A stretch of DNA of 64,000 nt, taken from JBOFMT01 sp051658525 (GTDB lineage Bacteria; Bacillota_I; Bacilli_A; Erysipelotrichales; Erysipelotrichaceae). The stretch's first letter is position 1, and each line of letters starts with the position of its first letter. Positions 34,476 to 43,687 of the stretch are shown piece by piece. The stretch spans positions 1 through 64,000 of the forward strand of contig JBOFMT010000009.1 in NCBI GenBank assembly GCA_051658525.1, in the 5' to 3' direction. The notes beneath the pieces are model-generated. The model saw only the letters and a program-made list of their open reading frames with translations, ran no database searches and was not told where the DNA came from. The translations under genes were made by a program, and so were the position numbers.

Positions 34476-34874
34476 ATGGCAAAAGCAAGAAAAGCTACAA
34501 GCGCACGTAAACGTCGCGTACGTAAAAATATCGCTCGCGGTGTCGCACACGTTCATTCAACATTTAATAATACAATCGTTACTATTACTGATGAAAACGG
34601 AAATGCTATCGCTTGGTCAAGTGCTGGAGCATTAGGATTCAAAGGTTCTCGTAAATCTACTCCTTTTGCTGCACAATTAGCTGGTGAAGCTGCAGGTAAA
34701 GCTGCAATCGATCACGGAATGAAGACTGTTTCAGTTACAGTGAAAGGTCCAGGACCTGGACGTGAAGCTGCAGTTCGTGCATTACAAATTGCTGGATTGG
34801 ATATTACAATGATCAATGATGTAACTCCAATTCCACACAATGGATGTCGTCCACCAAAACGTCCACGTGGTTAA
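34476..34874 (+). CDS. rpsK: 30S ribosomal protein S11
   Basis: A 132-residue S11 of the 30S platform. AHVHSTFNNTIVTITD, the GPGPGREAAVRAL motif and the C-terminal PHNGCRPPKRPR are present. Confidence 0.98.
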   Translation: MAKARKATSARKRRVRKNIARGVAHVHSTFNNTIVTITDENGNAIAWSSAGALGFKGSRKSTPFAAQLAGEAAGKAAIDHGMKTVSVTVKGPGPGREAAVRALQIAGLDITMINDVTPIPHNGCRPPKRPRG

Positions 34875-34902
34875 TTTTAAACCTTAATTGAGGAGGGAAA
34901 CT

Positions 34903-35862
34903 ATGCAAAAATTCGAACGTGCAAATTTCGAAGTTAAAGAATATATAGATTCAGATAATTACGGTAAATTTGTCTTTGAACCACTTGAAAGAGGGTTCGG
35001 AACGACGATTGGGAATGCACTTAGACGCGTATTGCTCTCCTCTTTACCGGGAGCTGCCGTCTTTTCAATTAAAGTTGATGGAGTATACCACGAGTTCACA
35101 GCAATCCCAGGGGTTGTTGAGGATGTTACAGCAATTATCTTAAATATCAAAACCTTGATTATGAAAATTACAGATGATGAAGTTCATACTTTGACTATTT
35201 CAAAGACTGGACCAGGTGTTGTTACAGCAGCTGATATCATTTGTCCTGAAGGTGTTGAAATCTTAAGCAAGGATACAGTTATCTGTACACTTGAAGAAGG
35301 TGGATCTATAGAGATGGAGTTGAATGCGCGCATTGGTCGTGGGTACGTAAGTGCTGATACGAACAAACAATTGTACCATTCACAACATCAACCATTGGGT
35401 ACGATTTATACTGATGCAATCTATACACCAATTGAGAAAATTTCTTATCAGGTTGAACCAACTCGCGTTGGTCAAAATGCAAAATACGATCGTGTTGTAT
35501 TTGACATCACTACTGATGGTTCAATTACTCCACAAGAGTCACTTGCATTAGGAGCTAAAATTTTAATCGATCATCTTGATTTACTAACAAATGTTCATGA
35601 AATGGTTAACACTTTGGATTCTATTATTATGGATGACAAAGGTGAAACTACTAACAAGGGACTTGTTATGATGATTGAAGATTTGGACTTGTCAGTTCGT
35701 TCTTACAACTGTTTAAAACGTGCAGGTATTCAAACTGTTGAAGACTTGATCATGAAAACAGAAGACGAAATGATGAAAGTTCGTAATCTAGGTAAAAAAT
35801 CACTCAAAGAAGTAAAAGACAAAATCTATGATTTAGGCTTGAGCTTTAAATCATACGAATAG
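34903..35862 (+). CDS. rpoA: RNA polymerase alpha subunit
   Basis: A 319-residue alpha subunit: N-terminal assembly domain (FEPLERGFGTTIGNALRRVLLSS) and a C-terminal domain with two HhH-like motifs (SYNCLKRAGIQTVEDL, VRNLGKKSLKEVK) that binds UP elements and activators. I start at ATG 34903 after AGGAGGG; an upstream TTG in frame would place the ribosome site inside the gene. Confidence 0.98.
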   Translation: MQKFERANFEVKEYIDSDNYGKFVFEPLERGFGTTIGNALRRVLLSSLPGAAVFSIKVDGVYHEFTAIPGVVEDVTAIILNIKTLIMKITDDEVHTLTISKTGPGVVTAADIICPEGVEILSKDTVICTLEEGGSIEMELNARIGRGYVSADTNKQLYHSQHQPLGTIYTDAIYTPIEKISYQVEPTRVGQNAKYDRVVFDITTDGSITPQESLALGAKILIDHLDLLTNVHEMVNTLDSIIMDDKGETTNKGLVMMIEDLDLSVRSYNCLKRAGIQTVEDLIMKTEDEMMKVRNLGKKSLKEVKDKIYDLGLSFKSYE

Positions 35863-35883
35863 GTGTAAAGGAGGTTAATATAT

Positions 35884-36240
35884 ATGTGGAATCGTAAATT
35901 AGGACGTACTGCTGATCACCGTAAAGCTTTGTTGCGTAATATGGCAACAGAACTTATCATTAAAGGTCAGTACGAAACAACTGAAATGAAAGCGAAAGAA
36001 CTTCGTTCTGTCGTTGATGAGTTGATCACTTTGGCTAAACGTGGTGACTTGCACGCTCGTCGTCAAGCTGCTTCTTATGTTCGCGATGTTAAAGTTAGCG
36101 AAAACCAAACAGCTCTTCAAAAATTATTTGATGAAATCGGACCAAAATATGCAGATCGCAATGGTGGGTACACTCGTGTCATCAAAACTAGAAACCGTCG
36201 TGGAGATAACGCTCCAATGGCAATCATCGAATTGGTTTAA
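35884..36240 (+). CDS. rplQ: 50S ribosomal protein L17
   Basis: A 118-residue L17 at the tunnel exit; LGRTADHRKALLRNM and the GGYTRVIKTRNRRGDNAPMA end are conserved. Last gene of the ribosomal superoperon. Confidence 0.98.
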   Translation: MWNRKLGRTADHRKALLRNMATELIIKGQYETTEMKAKELRSVVDELITLAKRGDLHARRQAASYVRDVKVSENQTALQKLFDEIGPKYADRNGGYTRVIKTRNRRGDNAPMAIIELV

Positions 36241-36254
36241 TCCAACGAATGAAA

Positions 36255-36284
36255 AAAAGGTGAATCTAAGGATTCACCTTTTTT
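36255..36284 (+). terminator. Terminator of the S10-spc-alpha cluster
   Basis: AAAAGGTGAATC and GATTCACCTTTT form a perfect 12-bp stem with loop TAAG, flanked by A and T runs, so it may act in both directions and also serve the minus-strand gene that ends at 36301. Confidence 0.92.
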
Positions 36285-36300
36285 ATATCCTTTTATGCGA

Positions 36301-37578
36301 TTAGTCTTGTGGACTAGCTAAACAAGCACGTTGTGCTAGCCAAATAATGACGCCAGCAATAACATTGCCAAGAAATATCGTACATACCAAAGCAAACAAT
36401 AATAGTGTATTGTTTATCGGGAAAAAGTATAAAACAATGAGGATTGCAATGGATGCTAGTCGAATCCAGACAAGATTAAAAAAATGAAACCCTTTATATA
36501 GTTTAAACTGCACTGCAGTTGTCTCTTCAGTATCAAAATCGAGCGATAGATGTAACAAAGTAATCGCGAAAAAGAAGATTACAAGGATGCTAATAAAACT
36601 GTGATATAAAAAGAAATCCAATTGTAAGTTACTTGATAAGTGCGGAATCGAAACACTTAGCAATAAACATAATAGCGCGAAAAAGAAATGAAAGCTCGTC
36701 CAAATCATTCTAGATTTTCCGCGTTCTCGAAATGGAAATGTCATAATTTGATCATAGTAAATCCACCAAAATAAGAAAATAAATAAGAAGATAACGAGTA
36801 AGAGTAAGATGTTTTCAAATGTTAGTGTTAGGTTATTTCGAAATCCATTGAGAGCACTGATAATGATCTCCCCAAGTAATAGCATAGTAAATAAACCAAA
36901 TCGTTCCCGTAGATGTCCGTGATGAAAGGTTGTCATTTTCTGCTGACTATGAGCAAATAAGGTATTGAGCGCAATAAATTCAAAAATTAAGGTGCCTCCC
37001 CAAATTGAAACTCCAAGCAGTACAAGACCATCAACATTGATTAAGTATAGAAGTAATAGAAAATTGATTGCGATAGTTATACTATAGATATGTTGCAGTC
37101 TTTTTGTCATTGATAGAATATTAGGCATTGTAGAAGAACGATCCATAGAGTACCAAGAAAGCTTCAGGATGACTCTTGAAATGATAAACATTAATAGATA
37201 GAAACTCCCCTGTAGATTAATGTAGGTCGATAAGTAACCCTCAACTCCAATGGAGAGTAGAGCTACGGATGTGATATTTGTGAATAATAGAATCCGATGC
37301 CGAATTGAGTTGACTTCAAATTGATTGGAGTAAAATGTAATACTCATCCAAATCAACCAAAGACTCATAAACGAAAAAATATAATAAGAGAAGGATAGTA
37401 AGGATAATTCCAATCCAGCGGAGAAGGTTTGAACATTCAGTATTGACATTCCAGCGACAAACATCAAATCAAAAAAGAGTTCACTCCAACTCGACTGTCT
37501 AGTTCCATAACTAGGTAATTGTTTGCCGCGCGCAAACCAGATGTGTTTACCTTCGATGATTAGTTGTATTATTTTCAT
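36301..37578 (-). CDS. LtrA-family (low temperature requirement A) membrane protein
   Basis: A 425-residue, highly hydrophobic protein with roughly ten membrane segments. The N-terminal SWSELFFDLMFVAGM segment is the hallmark of the LtrA family, and a central RERFGLFTMLLLGE motif is also typical. LtrA was named from Listeria mutants defective in growth at low temperature; the molecular function is not established. It is the only minus-strand gene between 15.9 and 51.7 kb, interrupting the housekeeping array. Confidence 0.85.
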   Translation of the reverse strand: MKIIQLIIEGKHIWFARGKQLPSYGTRQSSWSELFFDLMFVAGMSILNVQTFSAGLELSLLSFSYYIFSFMSLWLIWMSITFYSNQFEVNSIRHRILLFTNITSVALLSIGVEGYLSTYINLQGSFYLLMFIISRVILKLSWYSMDRSSTMPNILSMTKRLQHIYSITIAINFLLLLYLINVDGLVLLGVSIWGGTLIFEFIALNTLFAHSQQKMTTFHHGHLRERFGLFTMLLLGEIIISALNGFRNNLTLTFENILLLLVIFLFIFLFWWIYYDQIMTFPFRERGKSRMIWTSFHFFFALLCLLLSVSIPHLSSNLQLDFFLYHSFISILVIFFFAITLLHLSLDFDTEETTAVQFKLYKGFHFFNLVWIRLASIAILIVLYFFPINNTLLLFALVCTIFLGNVIAGVIIWLAQRACLASPQD

Positions 37579-37684
37579 ATGTTACCTCATCATAACTATA
37601 GCAATATGATGAAAAAAAACCAGCTAGATATATAGGTTTGAAATAAAAATATGATATGATAGTGTAAGAAAATGGAGTGATGGT

Positions 37685-38284
37685 ATGATAGAACAAAAAG
37701 AATTTGAATTACTACAATTAGAAATGGAACAGTATGCGTTGAAGCATGATGTACCTATCATACAAAGAGAAGGATTGGACTTTCTGACAAAATTCATTTC
37801 GGAAGAAAATGTCTTGTCGATATTAGAAATTGGATCTGCGATTGGCTACTCTGGAATAATGATGGCAAAACAAAACCCGAATATAAAGCTTGTTACTATG
37901 GAGATTGATCCAGAACGGTTTGCGAAAGCGAAAGAGTATGTAAATCGTGCAGATATGGAAAATCAAATCGAACTGCTTTTTGGAGATGCGCTAACTATTG
38001 AGGTTTCCGGAAGTTTTGATTTGATCTTTATTGATGCAGCGAAAGCGCAATACATCAAGTTTTTTGAGCGATATGAAGCTTATTTATCAAAACATGGTTT
38101 TATCTTAACTGATAATTTAAGTTTCCATGGGTATGTAGAACACCCTGAACTGGCACAAAGTCGAAACTTACGACAATTGGTTCGAAAAATACAGCGATAT
38201 ATTGATTATTTGAAAGAACATACGGGATACGAAACAACCTTTTATGATTTAGGTGATGGGATTGCAATCTCTAGAAAAAAATAG
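37685..38284 (+). CDS. trmR: SAM-dependent O-methyltransferase, TrmR/YrrM-like
   Basis: A 199-residue class I methyltransferase of the COMT family. The SAM-binding motif LEIGSAIGYSG lies near residue 46, and DLIFIDAAKAQY and TDNLSFHGYV carry the metal-binding acidic residues. Bacillus YrrM (TrmR) methylates 5-hydroxyuridine-34 of tRNA to form 5-methoxyuridine, and this protein is of the same size and pattern. A related small-molecule methyltransferase cannot be excluded. Confidence 0.78.
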   Translation: MIEQKEFELLQLEMEQYALKHDVPIIQREGLDFLTKFISEENVLSILEIGSAIGYSGIMMAKQNPNIKLVTMEIDPERFAKAKEYVNRADMENQIELLFGDALTIEVSGSFDLIFIDAAKAQYIKFFERYEAYLSKHGFILTDNLSFHGYVEHPELAQSRNLRQLVRKIQRYIDYLKEHTGYETTFYDLGDGIAISRKK

Positions 38285-38344
38285 CCTTTATAGTTTTATT
38301 TCTTTGATTTTGTGATAAAATGAAAAAAGAAAGAGGTGGATTGA

Positions 38345-38944
38345 ATGAAAGCTAAAAAACTAATTCCTGCGTTATTGGTTGCTGCTGGTGTAGCAGTAGG
38401 ATACGGAATTTTCAAAGTTGCGAAAGAAAAAATTGAACTTGAAAAAAGACGTGAGGAAGATTTAGAAAACGAAGTTATTTACCAAAAAATCTACAAAAAA
38501 ATTGAAGAATCAGATGATACAGAAAATAATACAGATGATTCAAATGAAGAAGTAGAATCATGGGATGAAAGTGATGCTACGAAAGAGGAAAGCGATCAAG
38601 AAGCCAAATATGAACACTTGAATGCTGAAGTATTGGATGCTATCAATGAATACAGTGATGAAACCATTGCTGAACTAGCACAAGCTGGTGATCCTGGAAC
38701 TACAGAACGTCCAATTCAACACTATGTTAGTTTTAAAGATGAAGCCTCAATGGATCAATTTAAAGCGAAAGTGCAAGATGCTGGTTTCGTAATTACCAAC
38801 GGAGATTCTCCAATGGAACTAGTTGTGTTACACATTTCAAATATCGATCGTGCGAAACTACTAACTAACATTTTATTTATTGCAGACGCTGCCTATGCAA
38901 ACATGGGAACTTACCATGGATGGGCAAGTCGTATCACAAAATAA
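38345..38944 (+). CDS. Membrane-anchored protein with RraB-like C-terminal domain
   Basis: A 199-residue protein in three parts. Residues ~5-25 form one membrane anchor (no lipobox), followed by a short basic coiled stretch; residues ~50-110 are a low-complexity acidic linker (Asp/Glu/Ser/Asn); the C-terminal ~85 residues resemble the RraB (RNase E inhibitor B) fold, with IQHYVSFKDEASMDQFKAKV, DAGFVI, ELVVLHIS and a closing GTYHGW. The similarity is judged by eye. RraB is best known from proteobacteria, so a tethered form here would need different partners. Confidence 0.55.
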   Translation: MKAKKLIPALLVAAGVAVGYGIFKVAKEKIELEKRREEDLENEVIYQKIYKKIEESDDTENNTDDSNEEVESWDESDATKEESDQEAKYEHLNAEVLDAINEYSDETIAELAQAGDPGTTERPIQHYVSFKDEASMDQFKAKVQDAGFVITNGDSPMELVVLHISNIDRAKLLTNILFIADAAYANMGTYHGWASRITK

Positions 38945-38967
38945 TCGACGTTTGTCGATTTTTTTTT
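38943..38967 (+). terminator. Terminator after the RraB-like gene
   Basis: AATCGAC and GTCGATT form a 7-bp stem with loop GTTT, followed by nine T. Confidence 0.85.
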
Positions 38968-38990
38968 ACGCAGAGGTACGCGTTTAATAA

Positions 38991-39019
38991 TTGTGAAAAC
39001 GGTTGAAAAAGTGTATAAT
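38991..39019 (+). promoter_or_regulatory. Promoter of the ecfA1-ecfA2-ecfT-truA operon
   Basis: TTGTGA (38991-38996) and TATAAT (39014-39019) with a 17-base spacer; ecfA1 starts 24 bases later. Confidence 0.7.
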
Positions 39020-39042
39020 AACATAGTTATAGAGGTGTAAGT

Positions 39043-39870
39043 ATGCAAGAAATTAAAGTAGAACACGTATCATTTTCTTATGACAAAGAAGTGGAGGTCT
39101 TAAAAGACGTCTCTTTTTGTGTAGAAAAAGGATCTTATACAACAATCATTGGTCATAACGGTAGTGGTAAATCGACCATTGCTAAATTATTAATCGGTTT
39201 ATTAGAAGCGGATAAAGGGTCTATTTGGGTTTCTTCTCTTGAAATGAATGAAGCCAATGTTTATGATATTCGCTCGAATCTTGGGATTGTATTTCAAAAT
39301 CCGGATAACCAATTTATTGGCTCAACTGTAGCGGATGATATTGCGTTTGGTCTTGAAAATCATCAAATTCCAACCGAACAAATGCAAGAAATTATTGATC
39401 GCTTTGCACAACGTGTCAAAATGACTAAATTCTTGCATAGTGAACCTACAAAGTTATCAGGAGGACAAAAGCAACGCGTTGCTATTGCTGGTGTTTTGGC
39501 AATTGCTCCGGATATTATTATCTTTGATGAAGCAACAAGTATGTTGGACCCACAGGGACGTGCCGAAATCAATCAGGTTATTCAAGAAATTCATAAACAA
39601 GGGGATAAAACCATTGTTTCCATTACTCACGATATCGAAGAAGTTACACATAGTGATTATGTTATTGTAATGGATCAAGGGCGTGTTGTCTTAGAAGGTA
39701 GACCAGAAGAGGTGCTTCAACATCAAGAGCAATTAATTTCCTTGAAATTAGATATTCCATTTGCAAGTAAGTTTGTCGCTTCACTGAAACAGCAAGGAAT
39801 TGTATTGGAACAAAGTATTCGTGTAGAAGAGGTGGTAGAACAGTTATGTCAATTATCTATGAAAAATTAA
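39043..39870 (+). CDS. ecfA1: Energy-coupling factor transporter ATPase EcfA1
   Basis: A 275-residue ABC ATPase. Walker A GHNGSGKST, Q-loop FQNPDNQF, signature LSGGQKQR and Walker B IIIFDEAT are all present; the DEAT/SMLDPQG form is characteristic of EcfA1. It pairs with EcfA2 to drive vitamin uptake through EcfT and interchangeable S components such as ThiT. It overlaps ecfA2 by 25 bases. Confidence 0.95.
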   Translation: MQEIKVEHVSFSYDKEVEVLKDVSFCVEKGSYTTIIGHNGSGKSTIAKLLIGLLEADKGSIWVSSLEMNEANVYDIRSNLGIVFQNPDNQFIGSTVADDIAFGLENHQIPTEQMQEIIDRFAQRVKMTKFLHSEPTKLSGGQKQRVAIAGVLAIAPDIIIFDEATSMLDPQGRAEINQVIQEIHKQGDKTIVSITHDIEEVTHSDYVIVMDQGRVVLEGRPEEVLQHQEQLISLKLDIPFASKFVASLKQQGIVLEQSIRVEEVVEQLCQLSMKN

Positions 39871-40700
39871 GTCATACGTATTCTCCTAATTCCCCATTTG
39901 AGTATCGCGCTTTAATCGATATTAATCTTGAATTGGAAGAAGGGAATATCTATGCTGTAATCGGTGAAACTGGTTCTGGTAAATCAACACTCGTTCAACA
40001 TCTCAATGCGCTTTTATTGCCAACAGCAGGAACACTTACCGTAGGTGAAAAAGTAATCAAAAGTGGAGAGAAACCTAAGAACTTAAAAGCATTGCGTAAA
40101 CAAGTTGGTTTGGTATTTCAGTTTCCAGAATATCAATTGTTTGAAGAGACAATAATCAAAGATGTAAGCTTTGGGCCAAAAAACTTCAAGGTTCCAGAAG
40201 CAGAAGCAATCGAACAAGCTGCACAGGCTTTGCGTGTTGTTGGGATCGACGATAGTTATTTTGAGCGTAGTCCATTTGATTTATCTGGTGGACAAAAGCG
40301 ACGAGTAGCAATCGCAGGAATTCTAGCAATGAATCCAGATGTATTGGTTTTGGATGAACCAACAGCGGGATTGGACCCACAAGGTGCCAAAGAAATGATG
40401 CAACTTTTCGTTCGACTAAACAAAGAATATAATAAAACGATCATTATTGTGACGCATGACATGGAGCATGTATTGGATTACTGCCAAGATGTTATTGTAG
40501 TGAATGAGGGTAGAATTGTGAAACAAAGCGATGTTACTTCTTTCTTTCAGGATTTATCAATTTTAGAAGAATTGAAGATCAATCCACCACATGTAATCCA
40601 AATGCGCGAAGCACTGAAGCAACGAGGGTTTCAATTGGATGATACGATCATTACCTTAGATGCCTTGGTAACAGCTGTTGCAAACGAGGTGAAGTCATGA
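39846..40700 (+). CDS. ecfA2: Energy-coupling factor transporter ATPase EcfA2
   Basis: A 284-residue ABC ATPase with Walker A GETGSGKST, Q-loop FQFPEYQLF, signature LSGGQKRR and Walker B VLVLDEPTAG. Partner of EcfA1 in the heterodimer. It overlaps both neighbours (ecfA1 by 25 bases, ecfT by 4), indicating tight translational coupling. Confidence 0.95.
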   Translation: MSIIYEKLSHTYSPNSPFEYRALIDINLELEEGNIYAVIGETGSGKSTLVQHLNALLLPTAGTLTVGEKVIKSGEKPKNLKALRKQVGLVFQFPEYQLFEETIIKDVSFGPKNFKVPEAEAIEQAAQALRVVGIDDSYFERSPFDLSGGQKRRVAIAGILAMNPDVLVLDEPTAGLDPQGAKEMMQLFVRLNKEYNKTIIIVTHDMEHVLDYCQDVIVVNEGRIVKQSDVTSFFQDLSILEELKINPPHVIQMREALKQRGFQLDDTIITLDALVTAVANEVKS

Positions 40701-41497
40701 AAAATATAGCACTAGGACGTTATTTACCACTGGATTCTGTCGTTCATAAAATGGATCCACGAGCTAAGATTCTAGCGATGTTAGCCTTGATGATTACAAT
40801 TTTTATTCCAAGTGGATATATTGGTTATGTGATGTTGGGAGTCATGATACTCGCTGCTACACAACTTGCGAAATTAAAATTGAACTTCTTATGGCGCGCA
40901 ATCAAACCGATGTTGTTTATGTTAGCCTTCCTGCTTGTCATTAATATAATGGTAATTCGTACAGGAACCCCGTTGTTTACTATTTGGGGATTTACATTTT
41001 ATTTGGATGCCTTTACGCAAACCTTGTATATTTTTATCCGCTTGGTCTTGATGATTATGATTACAACAATCTTAACAGCTACAACCAAGCCACTTGATTT
41101 AACCTTGGGAATTGAAGACTTACTTAAGCCATTTGTACGATTCCATGTTCCAGCACATGAAATTGCAATGATGATTTCGATTGCACTACGTTTTATTCCA
41201 ACCTTAATTGAAGAAACCGATCGTATCATGAAAGCACAAGCAAGTCGCGGGGTTGATTTACAAGAAGGCGATTTAAAAGAAAAAGTGATGGCAATCTTAT
41301 CGTTAATCGTACCATTGTTTGTTTCGGCATTTCAACGTGCGGAAGAACTTGCAAATGCGATGGAGTCACGTGGATATGTACCAAGCCGTACACGCACACG
41401 TTATAAAGTATTGAAAATGGAACGTCGTGATTATGGATTGTTGTTGGTTGTTGCTTTGATGTTTAGTGTGAATTTTGCATTTATGGTATTGCTGTGA
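40697..41497 (+). CDS. ecfT: Energy-coupling factor transporter transmembrane protein EcfT
   Basis: A 266-residue membrane scaffold with five or six spans. Two Ala-Arg-Gly-type coupling helices that grip the ATPases are visible as MKAQASRG and AMESRGYVP. It holds S components such as ThiT. It ends in a GTGA overlap with truA. Confidence 0.93.
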   Translation: MKNIALGRYLPLDSVVHKMDPRAKILAMLALMITIFIPSGYIGYVMLGVMILAATQLAKLKLNFLWRAIKPMLFMLAFLLVINIMVIRTGTPLFTIWGFTFYLDAFTQTLYIFIRLVLMIMITTILTATTKPLDLTLGIEDLLKPFVRFHVPAHEIAMMISIALRFIPTLIEETDRIMKAQASRGVDLQEGDLKEKVMAILSLIVPLFVSAFQRAEELANAMESRGYVPSRTRTRYKVLKMERRDYGLLLVVALMFSVNFAFMVLL

Positions 41498-42273
41498 GAG
41501 TAAAAGTTATTGTTGCATACGATGGAAGTGCGTATCATGGTTGGCAAACACAACCATATGCAAATTCTGTTCAAGCAGAAATCGAGCAAGCACTAACCAA
41601 AATGCACGGCGTACCCGTTGGCATTGAAGGAAGTGGTCGTACAGATGCGAAAGTACATGCGAAAGGGCAAGTATTCCATTTTGATACAACACTTAACATT
41701 AGCGAGGAAGGGTGGCCTAGAGCACTCAATACACACTTACCAAGTGATATTCGTGCACAATCTGCTCAACTTGTTGATGAAGACTTTCATGCTAGATACC
41801 ACGCAATTGGAAAACGGTATGATTATCTCATGACAACGCATGTAGAAGACCCATTTATCCAAAAATATATGGCAAAACTTCGGATGCCAGTCGATATCGA
41901 GCGCATGCGTGCTTGTGCTGCCTTGTTTGTTGGGACGCATAATTTTAATGCTTTCACATCAGCAAAAGTAGAACCGCAAAAAGAACGAGTTAAAACGATT
42001 TATTCCATTCAAGTAGTGGAAGAAACAAACTGTATTCGTATTAGTTATTATGGAAAAGGTTTTTTGCGCTATCAAGTGCGTATGATGTCACAAACCATAA
42101 TAATGTGTGGGATGGGGAAAGTCAGTCTAGAGCGAGCTAGGGGGATGATTGAACAAGCAACCAAAGAAGCTTGTCCATATAATGCAGATCCTTGTGGTCT
42201 CTATCTAATGAAAGTAGTTTATGAGGAAGAAGAACATGAAAACGAATTATCATACACATACCCAACGTTGTAA
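41494..42273 (+). CDS. truA: tRNA pseudouridine(38-40) synthase TruA (GTG start)
   Basis: A 259-residue pseudouridine synthase of the anticodon arm. The catalytic aspartate is D51 in GSGRTDAKVHA. It starts at GTG 41494, which overlaps the ecfT stop (GTGA). The ecf-truA-rplM-rpsI order is ancestral in Bacillus and here is interrupted by two genes before rplM. Confidence 0.95.
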   Translation: MRVKVIVAYDGSAYHGWQTQPYANSVQAEIEQALTKMHGVPVGIEGSGRTDAKVHAKGQVFHFDTTLNISEEGWPRALNTHLPSDIRAQSAQLVDEDFHARYHAIGKRYDYLMTTHVEDPFIQKYMAKLRMPVDIERMRACAALFVGTHNFNAFTSAKVEPQKERVKTIYSIQVVEETNCIRISYYGKGFLRYQVRMMSQTIIMCGMGKVSLERARGMIEQATKEACPYNADPCGLYLMKVVYEEEEHENELSYTYPTL

Positions 42274-43009
42274 CCATGCTCATGGTAGTGATGAAGCATA
42301 TGTTAAAAGTGCTATTGCTGCTGGATTCACCGAGTTAGGTTTCGCTGACCATACACCATGGCCATATAAGAGTAAATTTTATAGTCCAATGCGCATGCAA
42401 CTTGATGAACTAGATCATTATCTCTCATCTTTACGGATGTTAAAAGAAAAATACAAGGATCAAATATCAATTAAGATAGGATTAGAATGCGAGTATTTTC
42501 CAGAATATATTGATTGGTTAGAACAATTAAAAGCATCAAAACGCGTAGATTATTTAATTTTTGGAAATCACTTTCACTTGACGGATGAACATGGAATCTA
42601 TTTTGGTCGCGAAGTCAAAGATGAAACGACATTAAAGATGTATGTTGATGAAGCAGTGAAAGGAATGGAAACTAAATTATATGCATATCTTTGTCATCCA
42701 GACTTATTTATGCGCTCCTATGGACAATGGGATGCACTATGTGAGCGGGAGAGCATTCGTTTGTGTGAAGCAGCTAAAGCATGCGATGTACCGCTTGAAT
42801 ATAATTTGCAAGGGTTGATCTACAACCGTAAATTTAAAGCTGATAGTTATCCACATCCAAAGTTTTGGGAAGTGGTTGCGCGTGTTGGAAACCGTGTGAT
42901 TATCGGTGTCGATGCGCATAAAAATGAAGAATTGGAATCGGATGATTATGAACAAGCGATCGTCTACTTAACTTCAATTGGTTGTAATATCATCCAAACG
43001 TTTGACTAA
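42236..43009 (+). CDS. PHP-domain phosphatase, histidinol-phosphatase (HisJ/HisK) like
   Basis: A 257-residue PHP-family metallo-phosphoesterase. The N-terminal YHTHTQRCNHAHG and FADHTPWP motifs, the central GLECEYFPEY, and the C-terminal GVDAHKNEEL give the metal ligands. HisK-type enzymes dephosphorylate histidinol-phosphate, but no histidine genes are nearby, so another sugar or nucleotide phosphate is possible. I start at ATG 42236, preceded by GAGGAAGAAG; it overlaps truA by 38 bases. Confidence 0.75.
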   Translation: MKTNYHTHTQRCNHAHGSDEAYVKSAIAAGFTELGFADHTPWPYKSKFYSPMRMQLDELDHYLSSLRMLKEKYKDQISIKIGLECEYFPEYIDWLEQLKASKRVDYLIFGNHFHLTDEHGIYFGREVKDETTLKMYVDEAVKGMETKLYAYLCHPDLFMRSYGQWDALCERESIRLCEAAKACDVPLEYNLQGLIYNRKFKADSYPHPKFWEVVARVGNRVIIGVDAHKNEELESDDYEQAIVYLTSIGCNIIQTFD

Positions 43010-43020
43010 GTGAGGAACAA

Positions 43021-43500
43021 ATGATGAAACTTTGCGTGGTTTATTATAGTTTAAGTGGCAATTGTGAGCTACTAGCCAATTGGATTGAAGCTCATTACGA
43101 TGCTGATTGTGTTCGTTTGCACCCAGTAAAACCCTATAAGAATACACCGATGTTGAAATATTTTTGGGGAGGTAAGAGTGTGGTAATGCAAGAACATGTT
43201 GCCTTGCAACCTTACAACTTGCCAACTGCTTCTATGGAGCACTTGGTAATTATTACTCCAATTTGGGTATCGACCTATGCCCCGGTATTCCGGAACTTTT
43301 TTGAAAAATTAGACTTTGACGGACCTGTAAGTTTGATTATGTGTCATGCAGGTGGAAAACAAAATAAGTGTATCGATGAAGTAAGCAAAGCCTTACAGCA
43401 GTCGTTATACGCTACCTGTGAATTTTTAGATCCTTTGAAACAAGACAATGCGCTTGTGACAAAGAAACTCGAAGCATTTATGAAAAAAATTGTAGATTAA
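43021..43500 (+). CDS. Flavodoxin-like protein
   Basis: A 159-residue protein with the flavodoxin fold: VVYYSLSGNCELLANWI is the phosphate-binding loop for FMN, and ITPIWVSTYAPVFRNF matches the 50s/90s loop region. It is likely a small FMN-dependent electron carrier or NAD(P)H oxidoreductase; substrate unknown. It lies 11 bases after the PHP gene, so the two are probably co-transcribed. Confidence 0.75.
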   Translation: MMKLCVVYYSLSGNCELLANWIEAHYDADCVRLHPVKPYKNTPMLKYFWGGKSVVMQEHVALQPYNLPTASMEHLVIITPIWVSTYAPVFRNFFEKLDFDGPVSLIMCHAGGKQNKCIDEVSKALQQSLYATCEFLDPLKQDNALVTKKLEAFMKKIVD

Positions 43501-43594
43501 TCCAGGATTTGTTCACATAAATTCAGCTATGCTTGGGATTGCTAAGGGAAACAAGTTTTCCTGTGGAAAACTCGAACAATGCTTGCGTTTTTGA

Positions 43595-43623
43595 TTGACT
43601 TACAAAGTGTTTTTGTGTAATAT
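43595..43623 (+). promoter_or_regulatory. Promoter of rplM-rpsI
   Basis: TTGACT (43595-43600) and TAATAT (43618-43623) are separated by 17 bases. Confidence 0.65.
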
Positions 43624-43627
43624 ATAG

Positions 43628-43664
43628 AAAGGCACAAAATGCCTTTGTAGCCCCGGAAAACTAC
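43628..43664 (+). promoter_or_regulatory. Candidate L13-type ribosomal leader
   Basis: Two adjacent hairpins, AAAGGCA/TGCCTTT (43628-43646) and GTAG/CTAC (43647-43664) with loop CCCCGGAAAA, begin the short rplM transcript. Position and size fit the L13 leader known in Bacillota, where L13 represses its own operon; I could not test the covariance model. Confidence 0.5.
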
Positions 43665-43687
43665 ATAGGAAAGGAATTATTAAGTAT

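Noticed and set aside
36301..37578. LtrA gene as recent insertion of a mobile element
   Set aside because: No flanking repeats, transposase or attachment site; it simply uses the opposite strand.
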